NCBI RefSeq assembly: GCF_019061125.1
Contig: NZ_JAHQYI010000001.1
Coordinates: forward strand, 1,612,001 to 1,676,000
Length of the DNA: 64,000 nucleotides
Direction: 5' to 3'
Source of the DNA: Microbacterium sp. NC79
Lineage (GTDB): Bacteria > Actinomycetota > Actinomycetes > Actinomycetales > Microbacteriaceae
The notes beneath the pieces are model-generated. The model searched no databases and was not told the origin of the DNA. It worked only from the letters and a program-made list of their open reading frames with translations. Each line of letters starts with the position of its first letter. Position 1 is the stretch's first letter. Both the position numbers and the translations under genes were made by a program. Shown here piece after piece: positions 35,446-45,293 of the stretch.

Positions 35446-36522
35446 CTACCGGGCTGTGAGAGCTTCGTCGATCAGGGTGATGACGTTCTCGGTGCCGGTG
35501 CGAATACCGATTGCGCCCGCGGCGTGTTCCATTCCGCGACGACGCTCAGCGTCACGCAACAGCGGCACGACATCGTCACGAACGGCGTCAGAGGTGAAGT
35601 TGGCGTTATCGATGATGAGCGCAGCGCCTGCCTCAACGGCGGACGCCGCGTTCAGCCGCTGTTCGCCATTGCCGACAGCGTAAGGCACATAGATGGCGGG
35701 AAGTCCGAGCGCGCTGATTTCGCTCACGGTGGCCGCGCCTGACCGCGATACAACCAGGTCTGCGATCGCAAAGGCAAGGTCCATGCGATCCACGTAGCGG
35801 CGCACAACATAGCCCTCGGCCTCGGGGTCAGCGTACTCTGACTTCTCCCCCGTGATGTGGATCAGTTGCCAGCCGGTCGCGAGGATGTCTTCCCACGAGC
35901 CGTCCAGTGCCTCATTGAGACGCTGCGCTCCCAGGCTCCCGCCAAAGACCAACAGCGTCGGCCGTGCGGCATCGAGCCCGAAGAAGGCCGCTGCCTCGTC
36001 GCGCTGAGCGGCACGGTCAAGCTCAACGACTTCCTTACGCAGCGGCATGCCGACAACCTCGGCTCGTTTGAGGGGCGTGCCAGGAAACGCGACACCGATA
36101 CCTGCGGCGCGGCGGGCTCCCAATACGTTTGCGAGGCCCGGTCGTGCGTTGGCCTCGTGCACGATGAATGGAATGCCCTGTTTTCGCGCGGCAACATACG
36201 CAGGCGCCGACGCGTAGCCGCCAAAGCCCACGACGACGTCGACGTTGTTGGCGCGTATGTGCTCACGCACCTGCGCGACCGCCGTGCGGAAGCGGGCGGG
36301 AAATGCGAGGGCCGCACCATTCGGCCGCCGCGGAAACGGAACCTTGTCAACGATCAGCAGCTCGTAGCCACGCTGTGGCACGAGGCGGGCTTCGAGTCCC
36401 TCCTTGGTGCCGAGCACGAGAACGTTGGCAGAGCCATCACGCTCACGGAGCCCGTCGGCTACGGCCAGCAAGGGATTCACGTGGCCGGCGGTTCCGCCAC
36501 CGGCAAGCAAGTACGTTGTCAC
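35446..36522 (-). CDS. murG: UDP-GlcNAc:lipid I N-acetylglucosaminyltransferase
   Basis: This 358-residue peripheral membrane glycosyltransferase converts lipid I to lipid II. The N-terminal glycine-rich loop YLLAGGGTAGHVNPLLAV and the second motif VVGFGGYASAPAYVAAR match. The donor-binding half has LVFGGSLGAQRLNEAL and VVSRSGAATVSEISALGLPA. The start is a GTG at 36520-36522, 35 nt after the ftsW stop. It ends the mraZ-murG run of the cluster. Confidence 0.97.
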   Translation of the reverse strand: MTTYLLAGGGTAGHVNPLLAVADGLRERDGSANVLVLGTKEGLEARLVPQRGYELLIVDKVPFPRRPNGAALAFPARFRTAVAQVREHIRANNVDVVVGFGGYASAPAYVAARKQGIPFIVHEANARPGLANVLGARRAAGIGVAFPGTPLKRAEVVGMPLRKEVVELDRAAQRDEAAAFFGLDAARPTLLVFGGSLGAQRLNEALDGSWEDILATGWQLIHITGEKSEYADPEAEGYVVRRYVDRMDLAFAIADLVVSRSGAATVSEISALGLPAIYVPYAVGNGEQRLNAASAVEAGAALIIDNANFTSDAVRDDVVPLLRDAERRRGMEHAAGAIGIRTGTENVITLIDEALTAR

Positions 36523-36557
36523 CTAGAAATCCTGTCACACCCTGCTGGGCTGCGTGC

Positions 36558-37790
36558 TCAGGCTTTGCTGACGCGGCGGCGCGGAACCATGGCTGCGACG
36601 TTCGCAGGTGCCGGAACCTCGGGGAGGGTGCGCGTAAAAGACAACAGCACTCCGCATGCAATCAGCACACTCAATAGAGCGGTTCCGCCCTGCGACATGA
36701 AGGGCAACGGCACACCGAGCGGCGGGAACAGGCGAAGCACGACACCGATGTTGATGATGGCCTGGCCGACGATCCACGCCGCGATTGAGCCGGAGACGAT
36801 GCGCACGAACGGGTCGTCCGTACGGCGCACGATGCGGAACGCACCAACGGCAAACGTCGCAAACAGGGCAAGGACCACGAGGCAGCCAATGAGTCCGAGT
36901 TCTTCACCCACGATCGCAAAAATATAGTCGTTTTGCGCGGCTGGCAGCCATTCGTACTTCATCTTAGAGTTGCCGAGGCCAAGCCCGAAGATACCGCCAC
37001 TTGCCAGGCCCCAAATGCCGTGCATGGGCTGGTAACACGCGTTGTCGTACGCATCACCAGAGCAGTCACTAAAGACCGTCAAAATGCGGTCGAGGCGGTT
37101 TTGGCTCGTCAGCGCCAGCACTGCGACACCGATGACTCCCAGGATGAGCGGGAGGAGAAACACGCGGAGCTTGACGCCAGAGAAGAAGAGAGCGGCGAGC
37201 AGAATCATCAGCAGCACCATCGCGGTACCGAGGTCTTTACCGACAAGCACGGAGCCCAGGATCAAAATGGCGACCGGAACCAGTGGGATGAATACGTGTC
37301 GCCACAGGCCCAGGAGGGCCTGCTTGCGGTAGAGGACGTATCCCACCCAGAGCGCGGTTGCCACCTTCAAAAACTCAGCGGGCTGAAACTGCTGTCCGGC
37401 GATCATGACCCATGCCGTATTGCCGTCGGCGTGAACGGCAAGCGGTGTGAGGATGAGGGATTGCAGGACGAGCGCAAGCCCGAGAATCGGCCAGGCCATC
37501 TTCTTGAAGAAGGCCATCGGAAAACGGCTCAGCACAAACATGAACGGAATGCCGATGAGCGCGAAAACGCCCTGCTTGATGAAGGTGTCGAACGGGCCAG
37601 TCGGCGACGCGCTCGTGGCAGACAGCACCATGACCAGTCCGAAGATGGTCAGCAAGAGCGCTGCCGAGGCAATCAGCACAAACTCGGCAGGAACCGGCTT
37701 AATCTTCAGCCCGAGGAAGACGCGTGCGGCTTGGCCACGCGCTGCCTCGTCATCAGTGCTCGGGGTCGGCGACGTCGTGTTGCTGGTCAT
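36558..37790 (-). CDS. ftsW: SEDS glycosyltransferase FtsW
   Basis: This 410-residue polytopic SEDS protein polymerises septal glycan together with FtsI. About ten transmembrane helices are visible. Family hallmarks are FLKVATALWVGYVL, DLGTAMVLLMILLAALFFSG, and the C-terminal IVGEELGLIGCLVVLALFA and FPPLGVPLPFMSQGGTALLS. The ATG at 37788-37790 has GAAGGAG 6 nt upstream and overlaps murD by 38 bp. That is unusual in length, but the ribosome-binding site is good. Confidence 0.96.
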   Translation of the reverse strand: MTSNTTSPTPSTDDEAARGQAARVFLGLKIKPVPAEFVLIASAALLLTIFGLVMVLSATSASPTGPFDTFIKQGVFALIGIPFMFVLSRFPMAFFKKMAWPILGLALVLQSLILTPLAVHADGNTAWVMIAGQQFQPAEFLKVATALWVGYVLYRKQALLGLWRHVFIPLVPVAILILGSVLVGKDLGTAMVLLMILLAALFFSGVKLRVFLLPLILGVIGVAVLALTSQNRLDRILTVFSDCSGDAYDNACYQPMHGIWGLASGGIFGLGLGNSKMKYEWLPAAQNDYIFAIVGEELGLIGCLVVLALFATFAVGAFRIVRRTDDPFVRIVSGSIAAWIVGQAIINIGVVLRLFPPLGVPLPFMSQGGTALLSVLIACGVLLSFTRTLPEVPAPANVAAMVPRRRVSKA

Positions 37791-39285
37791 CGCCTGACTC
37801 CTTCTCTGCCCAATTGCGGACCGCCTGTGCGAAGAGTTCTCCGCGCTGGTCGTACCCCGTGAACTGGTCAAATGACGCCGCTGCCGGTGCCAGCAAGACC
37901 ACATCCCCGTCTGTCACGATCTCGGCTGCAATACGCACGACCGCGTCCATGACCTCTTCAGTGTCGGTTGCGACAGCTTCGAAGAGGGGCACATTGGGCG
38001 CGTGTCGCGCGAACGCCTCAACAACGGCATGGCGCTCCGTGCCGATCACGATCGCCGCACGCGCCTTGACGCCTCGTGCGGCAACGAGATCGGAGATGTC
38101 GACGCCCTTGAGCTGGCCGCCCACGACCCACACCGCGCCGGGAAAAGCGGTGAGCGATGACGCTGCCGCGTGCGGGTTTGTGGCCTTTGAGTCATCCACC
38201 CATGTGACGCCGGCAACGCGAGCGATGAGCTCGATTCGGTGCGGGTCAAGACGGAAAGTCTGCAACGCCGTGTTCACATCTTCAGCGGTAATCCCGAGCG
38301 AGCGGCTGAGAGCCGCGGCAGCCAAGATGTTCGCCACAATATGCGGCGCACCGAGGTTCAGCTTCGCAAGCGTATCGACCTCGATGAGTTCCAGCGCCGC
38401 GTTGCGACGGTCATCAAGGAAAGCGCGGTCAACCAGGAGCCCTTCGACGACACCGAAGTCGCTGGGGCCAGGAACACCGAGATCGAAGCCAATCGCACGA
38501 GCGCCCTCAATGACGTCCGCGTCTTCCACCATGTCGCGTGTGGCGATGTCGGCCTTGTTATAAACGCAGGCAATCGTCGTGTTGCGGTAGACGACCGCTT
38601 TGGCGTCACGATAGGCCTCGAACGAGCCGTGCCAGATCAGGTGGTCGTCGGCGAGGTTCAAGCACACGCTGGCTACCGGAACCGGTTGTCCGGCCGGAGT
38701 CGCAAGCCCCAAGTACCAGAGCTGGTGGCTGGAGAGCTCAACGACAAGCGCATCGAATCCTTCCGGGTCACGCACGGCGTCCAGAATCGGAACCCCGATG
38801 TTGCCGCACGGCGCAGCCTTCAAACCACCCGCAACCAGCATCGACGCCGTCATCCGCGTCGTCGTCGTCTTGCCGTTGGTTCCGGTGATCAGAATCCAAT
38901 CGGCAGGCGAGCCGTCCGCGCGCGTGACCTTGTCGCGCACACGCCACGCGAGTTCAATGTCGCCCCACAGTGCGATGCCCTGCTCCTGCACCCATTGAAT
39001 GACCGGGTGGTGAGGCGCGAAGCCAGGCGATGCGATGACAACCTCGGGAGCGAAGTCGATGAGGTCGGCAGGAACCTCCTGCAGCGACTTCTCGACAAGC
39101 TCCACGCCAATCACAGGCAGCAGCCGAGCGTACTCCTCTGACGACGACTCAGTGAACACACGCACGGTGGAGCCGAGTTCGGCAAGCGTGTCAGCAACCG
39201 AGAACCCGGTGGACGATAGGCCGAGGACGGCGACGCGCAGGCCCTTCCAGTCCGAGTACCAGCTGGTGAGGTGATCAAGATTCAT
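37753..39285 (-). CDS. murD: UDP-N-acetylmuramoyl-L-alanine-D-glutamate ligase
   Basis: This 510-residue ligase adds D-Glu. Its blocks are VAVLGLSSTGFSVADTLAEL, the P-loop ILITGTNGKTTTTRM, CLNLADDHLIWHGSFEAY, and WVDDSKATNPHAAASSL with the ATP-site Lys. The ATG at 39283-39285 overlaps the mraY stop (ATGA). The C-terminus extends over the first 38 bp of ftsW. Confidence 0.96.
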   Translation of the reverse strand: MNLDHLTSWYSDWKGLRVAVLGLSSTGFSVADTLAELGSTVRVFTESSSEEYARLLPVIGVELVEKSLQEVPADLIDFAPEVVIASPGFAPHHPVIQWVQEQGIALWGDIELAWRVRDKVTRADGSPADWILITGTNGKTTTTRMTASMLVAGGLKAAPCGNIGVPILDAVRDPEGFDALVVELSSHQLWYLGLATPAGQPVPVASVCLNLADDHLIWHGSFEAYRDAKAVVYRNTTIACVYNKADIATRDMVEDADVIEGARAIGFDLGVPGPSDFGVVEGLLVDRAFLDDRRNAALELIEVDTLAKLNLGAPHIVANILAAAALSRSLGITAEDVNTALQTFRLDPHRIELIARVAGVTWVDDSKATNPHAAASSLTAFPGAVWVVGGQLKGVDISDLVAARGVKARAAIVIGTERHAVVEAFARHAPNVPLFEAVATDTEEVMDAVVRIAAEIVTDGDVVLLAPAAASFDQFTGYDQRGELFAQAVRNWAEKESGDDQQHDVADPEH

Positions 39286-40388
39286 ACCCGAGAAAGCCAT
39301 TCGACGTAGAAGAGTCCCATACCGGTCACCGCGCACGCGCCTGCAATGATCCACATGCGCACGACGATGGTGGGTTCTGGCCAGCCACGCATCTCGAGGT
39401 GGTGGTGGAAAGGACTATTGAGGAAGAGACGCTTGCCCTTCGTGAACTTGAAGTAGTAGCGCTGCAGGATGACCGATCCCGGACCCATCAGGAAGACAAA
39501 GCCGATGATGATGAGCAGCAGTTCGGTGTGCGTGAGAATCGCCATGGCAGTCAGCACGCCACCGATCGCGAGCGAACCGGTGTCGCCCATGAAGACCTTC
39601 GCCTTCGGGGCGTTCCACCAGAGGAAGCCGACGAGGGCGCCGATGAACGAGGCGCTCACGATGGCGAGGTCAAGCGGGTCGCGAATGTTGCCGTAGCATC
39701 CCGCGATGAGCTCTTCAGGCGCCACTTCACAGCGCTGGTTGAACTGCCAGAACGCGATGAGGCTGTAGGTGCCGATGACGAAGACGCCGGAACCAGCGGC
39801 CAGGCCGTCAAGGCCATCGGTCAGGTTGGTGGCATTGGACGTTGCGACGCCGATGAGAGAAATCCATGCAAGGTACAGCAACCAGCCAAGGACGAAGCCA
39901 AGCGGCATGAAGCTCAGCACCGCGATATCGCGGAACAGTGAGATGGAGTCGCTTGCTGGCGTGACGTTGTACTCGTTGGGGAAGTTGAGGGACACGATGC
40001 CGAACGGAACCATCACCAGCAGCTGACCGATGATCTTGCGCCAGCCGCTCAGGCCGAGGCTGTTCTGCCTACTGACCTTCATGTAGTCATCGATGAATCC
40101 GACGATGCCAAAACCAACCATCAGCCACAGCACAAGCAGACCCGAAATAGTGGGCGGGTTATTACCCGTGTATGTGCCGATGAGGTAGCCAATGAGCGTG
40201 GCGAGGATGAAGATGACGCCACCCATGGTGGGCGTGCCGCGCTTCGCGCCGTGCTTCGGGTTGTTTGCGCTTTCGGGGGTGCGAATGACCTGCCCCCAGC
40301 CCCACTTTCGGAAGAACTTCAGAAAGACCGGGGTGAGGAACAGAGTGAAGGCAAACGCAATAACCGCTGCCGAAAGGAGTGATCTCAC
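39282..40388 (-). CDS. mraY: phospho-N-acetylmuramoyl-pentapeptide transferase
   Basis: This 368-residue polytopic enzyme makes lipid I from UDP-MurNAc-pentapeptide and undecaprenyl phosphate. Key motifs are KRGTPTMGGVIFI, the Mg-binding Asp pair in NLTDGLDGLAAGSGVF, and VFMGDTGSLAIGG with SPFHHHLEMRGW. About ten helices are present. It starts with GTG (40386-40388) overlapping the murF stop by four bases. Confidence 0.98.
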   Translation of the reverse strand: MRSLLSAAVIAFAFTLFLTPVFLKFFRKWGWGQVIRTPESANNPKHGAKRGTPTMGGVIFILATLIGYLIGTYTGNNPPTISGLLVLWLMVGFGIVGFIDDYMKVSRQNSLGLSGWRKIIGQLLVMVPFGIVSLNFPNEYNVTPASDSISLFRDIAVLSFMPLGFVLGWLLYLAWISLIGVATSNATNLTDGLDGLAAGSGVFVIGTYSLIAFWQFNQRCEVAPEELIAGCYGNIRDPLDLAIVSASFIGALVGFLWWNAPKAKVFMGDTGSLAIGGVLTAMAILTHTELLLIIIGFVFLMGPGSVILQRYYFKFTKGKRLFLNSPFHHHLEMRGWPEPTIVVRMWIIAGACAVTGMGLFYVEWLSRV

Positions 40389-41797
40389 GAGAACAATCCT
40401 CCCAGACGATCGCCCAGAAAGCGCAGACCTGCGGAGTTCGAAGATTTCACGAGCACGCGGTCGCCGTCCCGAAGCTCGGTCTTGAGGTATTCAAAAGCCG
40501 CGTCTGCGTCTTCGAAGAACACCGGTTCGCCGTCCCACGAGCCTTCGCCAATTGCCGAAATAAACAGCCGGCGCGCGTTGGCACCGACAACAACGATGCG
40601 CTGAATGCGCAGACGCACAGCCAACAGCCCGATGCGGTCGTGTTCTTCGCCGTCGAACTCCCCCAGCTCGCTCATAGCGCCGAGAACAGCGACGGTTCGC
40701 TCATGTGGTTCCGTGATCTGCGCAAGCGTGCGTAGTGCTGCCGCCATGGAGTCTGGGCTCGCGTTATAGGCGTCGTTGATAATGCGTACGCGGTCATTAC
40801 CCATGACCTGCATACGCCAGCGCTCGGCAAGATCCATCGTCTCGAGACGAGCAATTGACGTTGCAGGAGCCACTCCGAGTACGCGCGCTGCGGTGATGGC
40901 TGCGAGTGCGTTCATCACATGGTGAGCACCAAGAACTTTGAGCTTCATGGGCAGAGTGTGGCCGTCAACGTGTACTTCGCACACGGTTCCTGCTGCCGAC
41001 ACCTCGACCTCGCTTGCCTGCACATCAGCGGTCGCGGCATGGCCAAACCAGACCACGGCGTTGCCCTGAGATTCAGCGACGGGAGCCATCGTGGCCACGC
41101 GCGGGTCATCGGCGTTCAGCACCGCGGTTCCGCCCGCTGCCAGTGCCTGCACCAGCTCGGTCTTGGCCTTGACCGTTGCTTCGATACCGCCGAAACCACC
41201 GGCGTGTGCCATGCCGACCATCAGAACGACGCTGACATCGGGCGTGACGAGGCCAGCGAGTCGAGCGATCTCGCCTGGCCCCGAAGCACCAAATTCGGAG
41301 ACAAGGTACTCCGTGGTGTCGGTGACGCGCAGCATCGTGAGGGGCGCGCCGACCTCGTTGTTGTATGAGGCAATCGGGGCGATGGTCTCGCCCTCGTCCT
41401 GCAGAATGCGCAGGAGCATGTTCTTGGTGGTGGTCTTGCCGTTGGAACCGGTGATTCCGACGACCTTGAGCCGCCCGTGAGCACGAACGCGAGCGACAAC
41501 AGCCCTGGCAAGATCGGCGATCGCGAGGACGACGTCAGGCACCACAATCTGGGTGATGTCCTCGTCAACGACGTGTTCGACGAGTGCAAGCGTCGCGCCG
41601 TTCTGGATGGCGGCACCGACGAATCGGTGCCCATCGGTTGTCTCCCCCGGTTTGGCGACGAAAATGCCGCCCGGGGTCATGTTGCGCGAGTCGGTGTCGA
41701 CAACGCCAGAGACAACCGTCTCGGCGCTATCTTCGCGACGCGCATGAATGGTTCCGCCGACGATGTGTGCCACCTCGGCGAGGGTGAGGGCGATCAT
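40385..41797 (-). CDS. murF: UDP-MurNAc-tripeptide-D-alanyl-D-alanine ligase
   Basis: This 470-residue ligase adds D-Ala-D-Ala. Present are KPGETTDGHRFV in the N-terminal domain, the P-loop KVVGITGSNGKTTTKNMLLR, LVSEFGASGPGEIARLAGLV, and IINDAYNASPDSMAAAL. The substrate recognised suggests MurF rather than MurE: the N-terminal domain and the DAYNASP motif are MurF-like, and the MurE DNPR-type motif is absent. It starts only 26 bp after ftsI, where murE is normally found. Confidence 0.95.
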   Translation of the reverse strand: MIALTLAEVAHIVGGTIHARREDSAETVVSGVVDTDSRNMTPGGIFVAKPGETTDGHRFVGAAIQNGATLALVEHVVDEDITQIVVPDVVLAIADLARAVVARVRAHGRLKVVGITGSNGKTTTKNMLLRILQDEGETIAPIASYNNEVGAPLTMLRVTDTTEYLVSEFGASGPGEIARLAGLVTPDVSVVLMVGMAHAGGFGGIEATVKAKTELVQALAAGGTAVLNADDPRVATMAPVAESQGNAVVWFGHAATADVQASEVEVSAAGTVCEVHVDGHTLPMKLKVLGAHHVMNALAAITAARVLGVAPATSIARLETMDLAERWRMQVMGNDRVRIINDAYNASPDSMAAALRTLAQITEPHERTVAVLGAMSELGEFDGEEHDRIGLLAVRLRIQRIVVVGANARRLFISAIGEGSWDGEPVFFEDADAAFEYLKTELRDGDRVLVKSSNSAGLRFLGDRLGGLFS

Positions 41798-41823
41798 GTG
41801 AAATTCTCCGTGCAGGTGCGCCG

Positions 41824-43605
41824 TTACTCGGCAAACTTCGGCAGAAGTTCGGGGAGCGGCGACTCGGATGGCATAACGCGGTAGTTCTTCAAAACCTGGG
41901 TCATGGCCTTTTGAAAGGCGGGTGCTGTTGCCGTAGACGAGGTTACCCTAGTCGGCTCTTCGAGGGTGATCATGACGACGTACTCGGGGTTGTCTGCCGG
42001 GGCATATCCGACGATTGAGGTGTCGTATGTGTTGGCCTTGTAGTTGCCTGTCTCGGGGTCGTACTTCTGTGCGGTTCCGGTCTTCGCCGCAATGCGGTAT
42101 CCAGGTACTCGAATCAGGTCAGCCACGCCGCCCTGCTCAGCCACATTTTCAATCATCAACGAGAGATCGGTTGCCACGTCGGTGTCGAGGAGGCGCTCAG
42201 GCGCAGGAACCGCAACCTTATCGACGGTTCCATCAGCCTGAGTGCAGGACTCGACCAACTGGAGCGGATGCTTCACGCCGCCATTAGCGATGGTCTGGTA
42301 GGCGCTTACAACCTGTGGTGCGGTGACCGTGAATGACTGGCCAAACGTCGACGCGTAGATCGTCTGACTCTCCCAGTTCTCAACGGGACGCATATCGCCA
42401 TCTTCTTCACCAAGGAAGCCAACGTTCGTCGGTTCGCCTACCCCAAATTTCTGGAGCCACTCGTAGCGCTTCTCCGGAGGCAACATGGTTCCAAACTTGC
42501 TGAGCGCGACGTTTGACGAGTCAATGAGCGCACCCGCGAGCGTGTAGTGGTAGCTGTCGTGGCTGAAGGAGTCCCCCACTTCGGCGGCACCGCCGTCGAA
42601 CGTCTCCCAGCCGCTCGCCCACACCGAGGTCATCGGCGTGGCCACGCGTTCCTGCATGATCATCGCAGCGGTGATGGCTTTAAAGGTTGACCCTGGCTCA
42701 AACTCGTCGACGAACATACGTGACTTGCCTGACGCGCCCACGGCGTCGTTCGAGTCAACCGTGTCGTACTCTGCCGCCGCACGAATCTTGCCAGTCTTGG
42801 TTTCAACGACCATGACCGAACCGTACTTTGCGCCCTGAATGCCGACCTCTTCGGTGATCATCTGCTGCATGTACCACTGCAGGTCGGCGTCGAGCGTGAG
42901 TTGCACGGTGCCGCCATCGGTCGCGGGCTGCGTTTCTTGCGAACCGGGGATGATCTCCCCGCTACCGCCAACTTCATACGTCGTGGCGCCGTTCGTCGCC
43001 GATAGGCACGCATCCTGCATGAGTTCGATGCCAGCAAGCGCCGCACCGTCAGAGCCGGTGAAGCCAATGATGTTGCCGCCCACCGCACCGTTTTGATAAA
43101 TGCGCTTCTCGATCGGCGTCGAGGCAATGTAAGGGACACCAATGGCGCGAAGGTCCAGGTACTGTTGCGTCGACAAACCGCTCTTCACCGGGGCCCACCG
43201 CGGACTCGGGGCGTTATCGAGCGCGGCTTGAACCTCGTCTTCGGTCATGTCGGTGGCCGCGGCGATCTTCGCGCGCGCCATCTCCCATGTCACGACGGTT
43301 GGATCTTTGTCGTACCCGTCGTAGTAGACGTCGTAGTCCTTGACGATCTCTGGGTCGAGCATCGTCTCGTACTCGATGGACGTCGAAGCGAGCACCGTGC
43401 CGTCCATGTCGACGATCTCGCCGCGCGTGCCGTACAGAATATCGCCGTCCGCGAGGCGGGCAGCACGGAACGCATCGGTGTACTCATCAGCTTTCACGAC
43501 CTGAATATCGATCAGGCGGATCGTGAACGCGATCATGATGACAAAGATCGCAAGCAGAGCCACCGAAGTGCGCTTGCGGGGCGTGCGCGTGGCTCGCGTG
43601 GTCAT
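41824..43605 (-). CDS. ftsI: septal penicillin-binding protein FtsI (PBP3/PbpB)
   Basis: This 593-residue class B transpeptidase crosslinks septal peptidoglycan with FtsW. A single N-terminal transmembrane helix (SVALLAIFVIMIAFTIRLID) precedes the dimerisation domain. The transpeptidase motifs are SxxK in EPGSTFKAIT, SxN in IDSSNVALSK and KTG in AAKTGTAQKYD. No PASTA domain follows. I prefer the ATG at 43603-43605, with GGAG 5 nt upstream, over the TTG just before it. It starts 15 nt after the ftsL-position gene. Confidence 0.96.
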   Translation of the reverse strand: MTTRATRTPRKRTSVALLAIFVIMIAFTIRLIDIQVVKADEYTDAFRAARLADGDILYGTRGEIVDMDGTVLASTSIEYETMLDPEIVKDYDVYYDGYDKDPTVVTWEMARAKIAAATDMTEDEVQAALDNAPSPRWAPVKSGLSTQQYLDLRAIGVPYIASTPIEKRIYQNGAVGGNIIGFTGSDGAALAGIELMQDACLSATNGATTYEVGGSGEIIPGSQETQPATDGGTVQLTLDADLQWYMQQMITEEVGIQGAKYGSVMVVETKTGKIRAAAEYDTVDSNDAVGASGKSRMFVDEFEPGSTFKAITAAMIMQERVATPMTSVWASGWETFDGGAAEVGDSFSHDSYHYTLAGALIDSSNVALSKFGTMLPPEKRYEWLQKFGVGEPTNVGFLGEEDGDMRPVENWESQTIYASTFGQSFTVTAPQVVSAYQTIANGGVKHPLQLVESCTQADGTVDKVAVPAPERLLDTDVATDLSLMIENVAEQGGVADLIRVPGYRIAAKTGTAQKYDPETGNYKANTYDTSIVGYAPADNPEYVVMITLEEPTRVTSSTATAPAFQKAMTQVLKNYRVMPSESPLPELLPKFAE

Positions 43606-43620
43606 CAAGACTCCGATTCG

Positions 43621-44247
43621 TTAGCGCGTTTCTGGTGTGGGGATTCCGTCTGAGATCACCGGAGGTAACTGCGGAGCGTCTTCAACCGGCACGGTGGCCG
43701 TCAGGTTGTCCGCCGTTTCTGACGGGGTCACTACTGGAATTGCACCACCGATCGTGCTTCCCGGTGCGGTCGCAAGCGGCGTGTTGGCAATCAGAGCGTT
43801 CGGAACCGCCGGAGTGCGCAGCACGTCGACGGTGGAGCTTGTTGCCACCTCGCCGGTGCCGACGACAGCGCCATCGCTCAGGCGCAGGTACGTCGGCGAT
43901 GCGCCGATAACCATGCCAGTGGCTGCCGCGTTGGCGGCCAGATACTGCGGAGACGACAGGCCAGCGAGTTCTTCGTTAAGAAGCTGCGACTGCACCGTCA
44001 GATCACGCTGCTGCGTCTGCAGTTCACGAATCTCGTACGTCGTGGCGGTCGTCGCAAGCGACAGCCCCATCTGTGCAGCACCAATCAACACGGCACCGAT
44101 CAGCGCTGTCATTGCGTAGGCAACGCGCGGCTTCCGCGCCTTCGCCGGAGTGGTGACCGGGCGCAAGTGCCGTTCGCGCTGCGGGGTGCTCGGAGCCTCA
44201 CGCCCCGGCCGTGCAATCGGGACGGTAACCGCCTCTGCCAGGCTCAT
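43621..44247 (-). CDS. ftsL: FtsL-position bitopic cell division protein
   Basis: This 208-residue protein lies between rsmH and ftsI, the place of ftsL. It has a ~40-residue basic cytoplasmic N-terminus, one transmembrane helix (AMTALIGAVLIGAAQMGLSL), then a heptad-like segment (YEIRELQTQQRDLTVQSQLL) typical of FtsL coiled coils. After a short conserved-looking ANAAATGMVIG region comes an unusual ~90-residue Thr/Pro/Ala-rich extracytoplasmic tail. Sequence similarity in this family is low, so the name rests on position and topology. The ATG overlaps the rsmH stop (ATGA). Confidence 0.8.
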   Translation of the reverse strand: MSLAEAVTVPIARPGREAPSTPQRERHLRPVTTPAKARKPRVAYAMTALIGAVLIGAAQMGLSLATTATTYEIRELQTQQRDLTVQSQLLNEELAGLSSPQYLAANAAATGMVIGASPTYLRLSDGAVVGTGEVATSSTVDVLRTPAVPNALIANTPLATAPGSTIGGAIPVVTPSETADNLTATVPVEDAPQLPPVISDGIPTPETR

Positions 44248-45197
44248 TGTGCCTTCCTCACACGCTCAGCCGCACGCGTGCGGACCGGAATTGATCGTGG
44301 GTTGCGCTGACGCTCAGCCTCATCGGCAAGCTCGGCACCCTTAGTAATGAGGCGGAACCGCGGAGCAAACTCCTCGAGTTCCACCGGGAGGCCCTTTGGG
44401 CCCGTCGATGAGCTGGCCGCGGCGAAAGCACGCTTGACAAAGCGGTCTTCGAGCGACTGGTACGACATCACGACAATGCGCCCGCCGATGTTGAGCAGAT
44501 TCATCGCGGCAGGGATGGCTGCTTCGACTGCAGCAAGCTCGGCGTTTACCTCAATACGCAGGGCTTGGAAGACTCGCTTAGCCGGGTGTCCGGCGCTCAG
44601 CAGCGCCCCAGGGGTCGCATCCGTAAGGATCGACACCAACTGGGTTGACGTGAGAATCGGCTCCGACTCGCGGGCGCTGAGAATCGCACGCGCGTATCGG
44701 CCGGAGAGTTTCTCTTCGCCGTAGACCTCGAAGATGCGGCGGAGCTGGCCTTCGGAATAGGTCGCCAGAACATCGGCGGCGGTCATCCCCTGGGTCTGGT
44801 CCATCCGCATGTCCAGCGGCGCATCTTTCGCATAGGCAAAACCACGCTCAGCCATATCAAGCTGGAGCGAGGACACGCCCAGGTCGAACAGCACGCCGTC
44901 AATGTGATCAAAGCCTTCACCTGCGACGGCGTCGGCGATGCCGTCGTACACGGTGTGCACCGGACGGAACCGGTCGCCGAATCGCGCGAGTCGCTCTCCC
45001 GCGATTCGTAGCGCATCGGTGTCACGATCCAGGCCGATGAGGGTCACGTTATCGAAGCGGTCGAGGATCGCTTCGGAGTGACCGCCCATTCCGAGGGTGG
45101 CATCGACAATTACGGCACCGGGTCGAGAGATTGCCGGCTCCAGCAGCTCGATACAGCGCTCGAGCATGACGGGTGTGTGAATTTCGTTCGGGTTCAT
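44244..45197 (-). CDS. rsmH: 16S rRNA (cytosine(1402)-N(4))-methyltransferase
   Basis: This 317-residue SAM-dependent enzyme methylates C1402 of 16S rRNA. The SAM-binding motif is VIVDATLGMGGHSEAILDRF, followed by LIGLDRDTDAL, DGVLFDLGVSSLQLDMAERG and the C-terminal VMSYQSLEDRFVKRAF. It lies 96 bp downstream of mraZ and is coupled to ftsL by an ATGA overlap. Confidence 0.97.
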   Translation of the reverse strand: MNPNEIHTPVMLERCIELLEPAISRPGAVIVDATLGMGGHSEAILDRFDNVTLIGLDRDTDALRIAGERLARFGDRFRPVHTVYDGIADAVAGEGFDHIDGVLFDLGVSSLQLDMAERGFAYAKDAPLDMRMDQTQGMTAADVLATYSEGQLRRIFEVYGEEKLSGRYARAILSARESEPILTSTQLVSILTDATPGALLSAGHPAKRVFQALRIEVNAELAAVEAAIPAAMNLLNIGGRIVVMSYQSLEDRFVKRAFAAASSSTGPKGLPVELEEFAPRFRLITKGAELADEAERQRNPRSIPVRTRAAERVRKAQ

Positions 45198-45293
45198 GAG
45201 CTTTCGGGTCTCCCTGTGCTCTGATGCCCCTCCGCGTGACCTGCCATCGGGGAAGTGATGTCAGGGCGCGCGGCGAGGAGTCACAGCGCAGGG

